Source: Apostichopus californicus (taxonomy: Eukaryota; Echinodermata; Holothuroidea; Aspidochirotida; Stichopodidae). From it: a DNA stretch of 46,670 nt. Shown here piece by piece: positions 9,797-21,700 of this stretch (position 1 is its first letter; every line of letters starts with the position of its first letter). The notes under the pieces were generated by a model. That model was not told the origin of the DNA. It worked only from the letters and a program-made list of their open reading frames with translations, and did not search any database. The DNA is taken from assembly GCA_020650975.1 (NCBI GenBank), contig JAIPMN010000537.1:1-46670 (forward strand). The letters run 5' to 3'. Both the position numbers and the translations under genes were made by a program.

Positions 9797-12700
9797 TCAA
9801 TTGTAACGACCCTTCCTTTGATTTCTTCCTTTCGGCTGTAAGAAAAAAATGATAAACTTTGAAACACCCTTTACTTTAATATGAAAGATCATTTCAAGTG
9901 CTTGGTTACACAAACGTCAAGCACAAATACCATTATCTCAGCTACTGAGAAACAAAGACAAAAATTAAAGGGAACAAGAAACTTTCCTGATTAGCTTAAC
10001 CTCATTAGTCTCATTCAGTAGACCTTTGTAAGTAGATTTTAAACTCCTTTCTTTCCCAACAGACCTGTCTCAACAGACTTGTCAATAAATAGTCTTACAA
10101 ATAGTCTTATTTTTGCTCGCTACATCTCCATCTGTCAGTAGACAGTCTTGTCAGGAGGTTATTAGTCTTGCTCAGTAAACCTCTTTTAAGTAGATAGTCT
10201 TATCAAGAGACTTTCCTTTTTAACAGACCTCTGTCTCAACAGACCTCTATCATTCTTAGTCAGATGTCTGTCAGTAGATAGCATTATCAGGAAGTTATAA
10301 GTTTGCTCAGTAAACCTCTTTAAAGTAGATAGTCTTATCAAGAGACTTTCCTTTATAACAGACCTCTGTCTCAACAGACCTCTGTCATTCTTAGTCTCAC
10401 TCAGCAGACTTCTGTCAGTAGACAGCATTATCAGGAATGTCTTTAGTCTTATTGCTGGAGAGTTTGTTGAGACTTTTATTGCATCAAAATCATTCAAGAT
10501 GGACCTCTCACTTGATACAGCTTAGAATGAGAGATAATCACATGTTTAATTTGAACTTGAGCCATCCTCTTCTTCTCTAAGTTATAACTTACCTTCGGCC
10601 ACTGTCCACCCTTTGGTTTTTGTTGCTGCATACCCCCTCCTCCTCCTCCTCCTCCTCCTCCTCCTCCACCTGCTCCTCCTCCGCCTCCTCTGTAGTAACC
10701 ATCCCTTGAATCTCCGCCGTAGTTGTAATTTCGAGGTTGGCCGACATTCCTAATATCTCTGGTGATGTCAAAAAGAAATGACAAAGTTAAAGTATCTGCA
10801 TTTCTTACTTCATAAGTTGGGAAGAGGAAAGGATACCACAATTTTGTGTCCAAACTTTCAGTACTCTTAATGTGTTCAATGAGTTGTATTAATTAATGTG
10901 TTCAATGAGTTGTACTCTTAATATGTTCAATTATTTGTACTCTTAATGTGTTCAATGAGTTGTATTTATTAATGTGTTCAATGAGTTGTACTCTTAATGT
11001 GTTCAATTATTTGTACTCTTAATGTGTTCAATGAGTTGTATTTATTAATGTGTTCAATGAGTTGTATTTCGTACAATAAGAGCCAATATCTGTTACTCTC
11101 ACATCACTGTATATAACTGGTATTGAGCATACTTCCTACTACTTGATTTTCATGCCATATTGTTTTAATATTCTCTCCATCCTGCAGTTTGTCTAACTTA
11201 GTTTAGTACTGCGTTTAGTACTTTTGTCAGTATTCCTTTCAGGCATATCCTACTAAACATCTTTGTATGGTTACATTTACTTGCTAGTAACATCTTGTTT
11301 GAGGCAATACTTTGTTCATTGCCTGGTGAAATCTCATGAAACCTGAGATTGGTACTTACTGGCTTCTAGACTGGTAAGGTCCTGGGGGGTACTGTGGTCC
11401 GGGGTCCATATTCCGAGGTTGTTGAGGTGGGTACTGTTGTGCTGGGCCCTGCTGCTCTGACTGCTGCTGTTGCTGCTGTTGTTGCTGTTGCTGCTGCTGT
11501 TGATTTCTTCCACCTTTCTGTTCCTGCGATGGCTGAGCAGATGGAGAGAGACCTGAAGAGGAAGGCAAACCGTTGACTGACTATAAAACTTATTCAGTCT
11601 GCAGTTTCTATAATCAGAGAATCATCAACATATTGTTAATTAATTCTAAATTTGAGTAAAGACCTGCCACACTGAAGCAGCTCTGCTGTAAAACACAAAC
11701 AAAAACTCTGAAGGCAACAACTGACCTCTGGATATAAGCTCCTTGAAGATAATGACATCCTCCCGGACCTCATTAAGGAATGACAAACTGACTTGCGGTT
11801 TAGGCCTGGCTGGATCAACCTAGAAAAATGAAAGAAAAAGACAGTCACCCAGTCCCTTTTAAATTAAATATCAGAGCAAAAGATAGATTACAAGATAAGA
11901 TTTCACAATCAGAAAGGATCCGTGTAGACTATAGTTTAGAGTGTGAATGATAACCGACTCTCTGTCACAATAGGGCAGAGTGTAGGACAACACAACGGCA
12001 ATCAGCGATTGTTAAAAAAACTGATCAATCACTGATTTTGGAACACACAGAACAAATACGACTAAAAATTCAGTAACATTAACACCCTAGTGCTCTCTCT
12101 CTGAAACACTTACTGGAATCAGGCAATTTATGAGTGATTATCATTGATTATTGTGCACTAAGTTAAGATTACTATGGAGCCTGATATAGACATGTCCTTC
12201 CTTACACTTGCTTCTACCTCTCTAACCTCAACATATCTCATGTGAAGATCACACATATTAGGAAAAGACAAAATCCTTCTCAAATAGTCACATCAACTTC
12301 CATGGACTTTTGTTTTAGTTCCCATGACAGCAGAGAACAGTAACATCATCTGGACTGAAGGAGGTTATTTAACATCACTACTCTCGATATTAACACTGTT
12401 AACTTTACTAACATTCTATAATACATACCACTGTAGCTTTGATTATTTTGTCTGTTGTGATGTTGCGGAATGTATCTTGAGATTCTTTCGGGAAGTAAGA
12501 ATAATCCTTTGTAGCAATGCTGTATTCAGCAGACTGAAAAAAAAAATAAAAATCATACATTCTTATAAAAATGTCATTTTTAAATATTATGAAATATTAT
12601 CGCATGATCAACATGGCAAATTCAATATGCATTTGCTAATACACTAACAATATTCATAATTTTATGGTTATCATCAGTTTGATCTAAAAACCAAAGGAAT

Positions 12701-15700
12701 ATGAACAAATTGTCAGTTTTATGGTCTACACAATTACAGATTTATCTCTGTTACTACGGTAACTATTATCAAAATTAGTGAGACTCGAAGACTTTCAGAT
12801 TTGACTCCTACTCTCCACAAAGAGTCGAGTATATTGTACAAAAACACTCACCTGAAAGGGAAATAAATGATGCCTCAGTTCCAAGAATCGAATGTGGGTG
12901 GACGGAACTGCCTCTGTCGTCCCAAAATCACAGAACCAAACAAGTACCTGATCAAGGAAGGAGAAAAAAATTAATGAAAGTAGTTACATAATCACCAGTA
13001 TTGTACACACACACTATATAGAGAGTTTGTACAGGAATGTAATGCAATCACTTTATACTGAAGAACAGTGGTAGATGTCACCTCAAGAGGTCTGTTTAAT
13101 ATATTATATTGTATCATATGAATGTTCACTAAATCTTTAATAAACAGCGGGGCACTCCTCTCCTTCCCTCTGATGATGTGATGATGGTGATGATCAAGAG
13201 TTTTGTTATTTAGCCAATATTAGTTTTCTTGTCTTTGCAGTAGATTCAAGGGGAATAATCCTTCAACTAAAGGCATCATTAACAGGGATGTGCCCACGCT
13301 GGGTGGCCCACCCAGCACTAAAAATTACCGCCCAGCACTGTCTTAAAAATTGTGAATCCCGCCCAGCACTATTTTCATCTAAAATCCTGACATTCCTAAC
13401 AATATATTCACCAAAAAAATTCAAAAATGTAAATTGTTAGCAAAACTAGTGTATGTGCTTAAAAAGCTACACAAGTGCCAGCATTTGGCATCTGTGCACT
13501 TTTAAAAAAAAAAATTCAAAGGGGAGGGGGACACCCCCTTTGAGAAAAAACACCACTCCCCCTTAGACCCCTCCCCCAGGACGGCGATCAGTATACCCAG
13601 CTATCAGGAAATCCTGGGCACATCCCTGATTAAGCAAGAAGAAGTGTTTTTGTGCGATATGAAATCGTACCATTGAATCTTGTACATCAATGATATGAGC
13701 TCTACTCCACTGATTGAGAGTGGAATAGTAAGCACACATAAGCTTCCCAGGAGCAACATCCTCTGTTAACATCGGGTCTGTCTCCATACTGCAAAATGAA
13801 AGAAAAGAAGAAAATTAAAAACCAGGACTAAGGGTCTACAAAGTAACAAAAACAAAATTATAGCAACAAGTAATTACTTTGGAACAAACCATGGTTCTCC
13901 CACCCTGAAATTAGACTGCAAAAAGAGTAAAAAGTCAGCTAAAAGCTTTAATTTGATAGGTGAAGAACATGAATTACAAAGCTGCATGTCACTTGACATT
14001 TGGTTTCCATTCACATCATCAATACATCCCTTACCATCCAATCACTACCTGAAAAACTAACCATATGAACAATTGAGCAAATACAAGCAGCATGTAAAAA
14101 CAAATGCTAATGAAGACTAAAATGAAAGATAATAATTGTAACTTCAATTTATACACAAGAACCAGAAACATATATTATTGTTCCCTCCACCCCTCCCCCC
14201 CAATACTTGGAAGATGGTTCTATCTATGGTTGATCCTTATAATCTCACCTAATTTCCTTCATGAGGTGTCTGAATCTGCCCTCCTCATCTGGTCCTCTGA
14301 TCTTCAGGGCTAAAAAGGTCCCATCCTCAGCAAGCCCTGATGACACCCTGATGTTGAGTACATCTCCAGAAGCTACCAAATTATATGAAACTATGTTAAT
14401 TGTTGTTATGAAGTATACTTAACAATTCAAGGCGCTAGTCAACCTCCAAGCTTATAATTAAAGACTTTGTAGTTCAACATATTTTAGACGTGGACATTTT
14501 ATCTTATTAGTTATTTACCACAGAACTATCATGTTCAGAGTGTGACCTTTCACCTATCCAGTCTGACTGCTAAATATATGAACAAATGCAGGTTTTATGA
14601 GCATTTACATAACTCATACATAATATTACATTACCATGTAGTTACATAACCAATACATAGTATTACATTACCATGTAGTTACATAACCAATACATAATAT
14701 TACAAAACCACGTAGTTAGATAACCAATACATAGTATTACATTACCATGTAGTTACATAGCCAATATATAATATAACATAACCATGTAGTTACATAATCA
14801 ATATATAATATTATAATACCATGTAGTTACATAACCTATATATAATATTACATTAGCATGTACTTACATAATTCATACATGTTGGCTTGTTTCTTGCCAG
14901 GAACAAACTGATCCAGTTGTTGTCTACAAGGAAAGTAAATAGTAATTTGAAAACTTGTTCTCAAGATGCTACAATGTTATTACATTCATATCATGATGCT
15001 ACAATGTTCTTTTGTAAATTCATATAATGATGCTTATGTTCTTGTGTTCAACTTACCCAGCTGAAACTCCTTGGCCATAGGGATATGACTGGGACCTTGG
15101 TTTGCTTGACTGGCTACCATAAATCTGGTGTAGGGCTGGATTAACCATCGCCATGTTAGGGGTCATGTACGGGTTCATCAGACCCCCACCAAAGCCTCCT
15201 CGATCTGATAGGGAGGGAGAGCAATGAATCATACTAACAAACAAGTGGTTTGTGAGAGGAGAAGAGAGGACAGTCCTTATTTATAATAAGTCCAGTAGAA
15301 TTAAAGGGAATAACCCTTCATCTGAAAAAATGGAATCAAAGTGACAATTACTGGAAGAGATCTATCACATGAAATAACTAATTCTTCAGCTATTTAATCA
15401 TCTTTAACTAGGGCAATGAAGATAGCTTCGATATGAGCGCCTCTCAAACCGATGACAGTCAATGTAATCTAATGGTGACATACTGTATATAATATTGACT
15501 CTCCAGTGACTGGTCACAAGTCTAAGCATTCATCCTCCCAAACTAAAACACTTGTACAACTTGAAATTTACTAAACATTGTTTGGTAGCATGACTACTGT
15601 TTAATAGGCAAGACTTGAAGAGCAGACAGATTTAGCATTGTCTCTATAAATATTTTTTCACCTGGCATCAAAGGGCGGCCATCTTGCTGTTGTCGCTTTA

Positions 15701-18700
15701 GCATTGTTGCCAAAGAGTCCACTTCCTCCTTCTCTGGAAACTCAGGCACTGCTGGAGGTTTCTCACGCCCTCTCCTTGTGGCTGACGGTGGAGGGACGAT
15801 GCCTACCTGCTGGGATGTCTTTGAGGTGTCTGCAGCAGTGGCTGTCTCCGTGGCAACTTTGGTGCTCAATTCATCTGATCCTTTGGCCTTTGGTTCATCG
15901 CTCTTGGATGGAGTGGAATCTTTCTCTCGGCTGAGTATGGTTATCTTCTCCTTACCAGTGGCTGCCTTACTATCTTCCTGAGTGGTACCATCTGACGATA
16001 CTCCATTGCATCTCTCTGTCTCCTCCGGCTTATCTTCTTTCTTCGTCTCAGATTCTTCTTTCTTCTCGTCTATCTTTGTCACATCTTCATCCGTTGTCTC
16101 TCTGCTCGCGTCTTCATCTTTCTGTTCCTCCTTGCTCTCTTCTTTCTTTTCGTCTTTTTTTTCTTCTTCCTTGTCCTCCTCTTTGCTTCCTTCTTCTGTC
16201 TTCTCTTCTTTAGTCTCAGCCTCTTTAGATTCTGTTGTCGCTTTGACATCATCCTTGTCTTTACTGTCTTTATCGCCAGGTTTTCGACTCACGACTTCAG
16301 AGTACACTTCGATCTTTTCGTTGGTCAGTTCTTTAATTCCACCTTCTTCCTTTGATAGAAGCCTCACATCTCTGCAGCCGATACTCCCCTGAGTGAATGA
16401 AAGGTGTAAATCAGTAACGGAATAGATTCATGATGCAATCAATCTTCCATGTATCTCAATTTCTATAAGCATTGCACTTCTTTTTTTCTTCTTTTCCATG
16501 CATTTGTTTAGCTTAAATATTGTATATATATTAACATAATGAATGTTTTTTTTTTCTTTGTACCTGTCTCTCTAAATTGTATTGTATATCAAAATATTCG
16601 TTTATACTTCGTTTATACTTACTTATAAATTGTTGCCATTGTCAAAAAAACAAAAAACAAAAAAATGGTGTTGAACATCGACCTGATCATTATTCATATT
16701 CTAACCCTAACCAAAGTCGACCTGATCATTCACATGTCATCAACAGGTCAGTCAGCCACCCATTTAGAAATACAATATGTTACAAATAAACACGAGAGAA
16801 TCTAGTAATGAACTAGATATAAATAGCTCTCCATTTTGAGCATGTTTCAATAGTTTGTTAAACTCAGGCAATATCAACAAATTATAAAACCCCCAAAATT
16901 AACGTTTGGCTTCGTGGTCTGTATTTTTTTTGGTACCTCACAGAATATTCTGAAATATTATGATCTCTATCCTTGCAGCTGTTGATGGTGAGAATCACAA
17001 ACTTCCTTTGTGTTCAATAAAGTGAAGGAATTTATTTTGAAAAACTGACAGAAGATCAGAAAAAACTTACCTTGTCTTTACTGCCAAGGGAGACTGAAGA
17101 AAGATGAAGCACAAAAAACTATGAGAAACATACAATGAATGACTATATGTGTGATGAAATATCAAATAGCTAAGGCAATACACTCAACTGGATAAAAAAC
17201 AGATGCTGGGGTGATGAGGTGACAGCCTAACTTATAAGGACTAATCTATCTCAGGGAAACATGATTAGAAACAGCTCAAACTATTTACAAACAAATACAG
17301 AATTACTTGGGAGACTTGAAGAGAAGGCATTACAAATTGAATTGGTATAAACATAAACATTACGGCATCTGCTTTTTAAAACTAGATCTTTGCTCCATGA
17401 GGGAGACTTGTCCTGTAAATGTGGATTAACCCTGTCTCTCTTGGCCGATGAAGGTATAACTGGGTATGTTATCTAATCACACTCTGATTTGTAATTTACA
17501 GCATATCATTCATGACATAATTAACATTTCACCATTTTGACAACAGAAATGTACCAACCTTTGCTTCTGATTTTCTCGGTGATATCAAGATCCCTGTCTG
17601 GAAGTTTAAGTCTCATGAGGTAGAGAGGTAGCTCGTTATCATCTCTGTCAATCTATGGATTATTATTTTCATTAAATTATTATATATTATAATTGGGATG
17701 AAATCATTGTTATTATCAAGTATTCTTACACTTTTACTTGAATTCAATTATGAGCCACAAATCATTAAAGCTAACACATTTAATTAGTATGTTGACACTG
17801 TCACGTGACCGTCAATAATCAACAAATAAGTAGATTTATTCTTCATTTAGATCTCTCTGACTATGCATAACATACAGAATTAATTAATCAATATTAAAGA
17901 TATGATCTCAAAACTAGATCTAATCTAGATATGAACAAAGTTTCTTTTATAAAAAAATTGTTTATACGAAATTTTTATAAAGAACATGTTTTACAATGAC
18001 ATAAAGAACTTTATATAAAAATAGAAGTTTATATGAATAAAATAGGACACAGCACAGAGTGTGTTGTAAAACTCAATTGTTAATCATTACATTTATGGTC
18101 CTATCAAGCAATTTATCAAGTAACGTTAGTATTAAAGTTGGAAAATGTACCCCTCTGCTAAATGTTATTTTTGCATTTGAAAAAGTAGGGCAAAATAGGA
18201 ATTTATTATCTTCTTTTAGACTTAAAGTATGATAAATTAGCACTGTTGGCCAAAAGAGTAAAGATGCCAATGAAATTCTTCTATAATTCATTTATGCTCA
18301 GAAATTGAAACAAACCTGTGAATAATTCAATCACATCGTTTTTTTGACAATAACTTGATAGTATAAAAAGATCCTTTTAAAACCTGTCAAAAGTATCTTT
18401 GGTAAGTTTTATCATCTTTGAAGATATTATTTGACTGTTTTCTTCTGTTATGTGATATTTTACATTTTGGCTAGAAATTTCACGACTATTATTTCTGTTC
18501 AAAAGTGTAAATTTGATAACTGGTAAGAATGGCACTAAAATCAAATTAATACGTCTGTAAGAGAATTGCTAACTGGATGAGTAAGACGAAAATTAATTTG
18601 GTTATATATAATGAGTTTGTATCGCTATTTACCTTTTTAAGAACGGTACATTCTAGACAATTCTGGCCTGTCAAATCACTGAACTCCCACCTGGCTTCAC

Positions 18701-21700
18701 GTGGAACACTGCCATCATTAATATCCAGTAAACAACACTCTAGGGCCTGTAGAAGAACAGCCAAAAGACACTGTACTAAAACAGCAGGCATGGTGAACAT
18801 TACAGCACTCATTTCACTACTCTGAAATGGGGGTCTTTGGAGGGATACAGATGTAAATCGCTCCTGTAATTGCATAAGCGTTCTCTAGCATCAGATGGAC
18901 ATGGTAACAAGGCCAAAGATGACATAACTTTCTTTTGAACTATCAGAGCGATAATGTGTAGATGTTTCTTCAATACAGTTTTTTTCCGTTTTCACCATTT
19001 TTCACATTCCATGAAATTGATACTGGTTATGTTACTATCCATAATTTACTTCTTATATCAACCTGTTTTATATGTCAGTTCTGTAATTTTCCACAGAACT
19101 TGAACGCCTTTTTTGGACCTAGGTGTATTAGGTGTACTAACATTGTACTGCCTTTGAAGCCTTCCATGTTAATACATATTGTTGAATCCTTCTAACTGTT
19201 GAAAAAGACATGTAATAATGTGGTTTTTCGATTAGTAATTGATGTGTTACATTTTCAAACTGGAATTAGCTAAGATGTCATTCAACCATGGAAGCTGATT
19301 CAAATAATAACTTACAAAATCAATCAAAATATTCTCTAGAACAAATATCTCCTTCATGCATGCAAGTATTTCTTTTGTATTACTGATCAAGTAAGAAGTG
19401 TTACTTACCTGGAATGGTATGTCTTTAAGCTCTTCATGAAGAACCTGTATATTAGCAAGAGGAACTTCATTCACATGGGCATAGTCCATCCACTTCACTT
19501 GGGCTGTTTTCTAATGATCAGAAAAAGAACAAGCACAAGAAATGAACTATTGTTGAAAGGTATTATTCAAGCAAAGACAACCTCCCAGTTATCATCATAA
19601 ACCCATCGCGTACTGACCCTAATTGATAACTCACTTTGGAAAGTTTTACTCTGTTTCAGGCTTATCACTCTTAAATATCCCTTTATATACCTGAGACAAG
19701 ACCTGAGCAAAATCTAAAATAGACATCACAGAACCACTCAAATATTCCTTAATATACCTCAGACAAGACTCGAGGAAATGTAATAAACATCATAGAATGA
19801 CTTAAATATCCCTTTATATACCTCAGACAAGACTTGTGCAAAATATCTAAATAGACATCACACAACCATTCGAATATCCCTTTATATACCTGAGACAAGA
19901 CTTGTGCAAATCTAAAATAGACATCACAGAACCACTCGAATATCCCTTTATATACCTCAGACAAGACTTGTGCAAATCTAAAAATAGACATCACAGAACC
20001 ACTTAAATATCCCTTTATATACCTGAGACAAGACTCGAGAGAAGCTAAAATAGACATCACAGAACCACTTAAATCTCTTAATATACCTGAGACAAGACTT
20101 GTGCAAAATCTAAAATAGACATCACAGAACCACTCAAATATCCCTTTACATACCTGAGACAAGACTTGTGCAAAATCTAAAATAGTGCAAAATCTAAAAT
20201 AGATATCACAGAACTACTTGCTTTTAACATCTACATGTTCTTCCTTATTCACTACAGTGATTATAGTTTTGTAGAGGGTGATATTTGCAAATGATGAAAT
20301 TTCAACATTATCTATTACCGGCAATTTTCCAGTACCAATATAGTTGCTCTAGGACAACATTTCATTGACAAGCAGGCAGAATATGCCAGGTATCCTTTCT
20401 AGTAGATGGAAATAAAGTCAATCTGTGAACGTACTGACCTTTTGTTTGTCCACCTTCTCTACCTTAGCTCTGTACCACCTGCTGTCCTCTTCAAACTCAG
20501 CCACACAAAACATGCCTTCTTTGACCTCTACAGGCGACTGGCCATCCTTGATGAGCTTCCGCCTTAGAAACGAGAAACGAGAAAACAAGTAAATAAAGCA
20601 ACCTTAACATGGTTTAAAGCTTCAGAAGAAAGGTTCACAATTTGAGGCATTGTAAGAGAAACAAGAGTCAGTTATGTTTATATCATATCAGATTCTTAGC
20701 ATTAATTGATGCTACCGAATATAGCATTAACAACAGTTCTGTGCTCTGTTGGAAGTTGAAAACATTATTTGTTACAAAATGGTGATGGAACGTGTAATTT
20801 CTAATGTATTTCCAAGCACAGAGAATTTTAACAAAGCTGATCAGAATGAACCATTCCATTTTATTATCCATGGATCAAACAATTCATGAAGTAAATGATT
20901 TAACTGCAGCAAATTTAAAATATATATTAAAAAATATATATATAAAATTTAAAAATCTTTTCTGGAGGTTTGAAAGTACATGTTGCCTATCCAATGGTGG
21001 ATTCCTTCAAAGTAAAAAAAAAAACACTGCGAGTGAAATATTACAACATCAGCAAAATTTTACCTGATCTCAAAACTAAGATCATCCAAGACATTTGCAA
21101 CAGAGTCCACAAAGTCAGGACATAACCAAAAGTGTCCTTTGGCATCCATTCGTCCCTCAACATATGCACGCAAGGTATCCCCTGTAGATGTACAAACGAA
21201 AGAAGACTGACGGTTAATTCTATTACGGAGAAGACTTTTAGCTACTTGAAGAGACTATGATAAACACTTAGTACTGTCTTCATTTGTGATATTTACTGAA
21301 ATGCATATAATCAGTGGTTTTGAATAAATCCGATGCATACCGTCTTTAGGAGGAACAAGGGGTACAATCTCTTTGGTAAATGTGGGGGCGCTCTTCATAT
21401 CACTACCACTCTTCAACTGTAAGTTCAAGACCTGATCGGCAAGGTGGGTAGTATCTAAGCTGACGGCAGCATTGATGCTGGGCTGTTTCAGATCTATTGC
21501 TGTATCTGATAGATCCTGCATCTGTACAACGAAACAGAGTTGACATAATGGTATTAACATCTGATTGATTCCTTGCAGTGTATCACAGACTGTCATACAA
21601 TGAAACAGAGTTAGTATAATGGTATTAACATTAACATCTAATTGATTCCTTACAATGATCACAGAATGCCATGTACTTTCCATCCTAGTTCAAAGAACGA

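Noticed and set aside
10826-10834. U12-like donor GTATCCTTT on the minus strand
   Set aside because: It lies inside a Tudor-gene intron whose flanking exons already join in frame by ordinary GT-AG splicing. No partner branch site or exon was found.
15982-16392. 136-codon plus-strand Ser/Leu-rich open frame
   Set aside because: It is the antisense shadow of the Lys/Glu-rich Tudor-gene exon. Glu/Lys codons read as Ser/Leu/Phe on the other strand.
16701-16715. CTAACCCTAACC telomere-like word
   Set aside because: Only about two units, which is not a telomeric array.
18546-18875. Extension of the Tudor exon upstream of 18746 (hydrophobic, Leu-rich)
   Set aside because: A clear acceptor at 18747 and in-phase joining to the previous exon show the upstream part is intron.
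19749-20162. 137-codon minus-strand open frame with repeated YKGIFEWFCDVYFRF-like segments
   Set aside because: It is the translation of the ~67-bp intronic minisatellite. The period is not a multiple of three, so the reading frame drifts, and it lies between two well-supported Tudor-gene exons.
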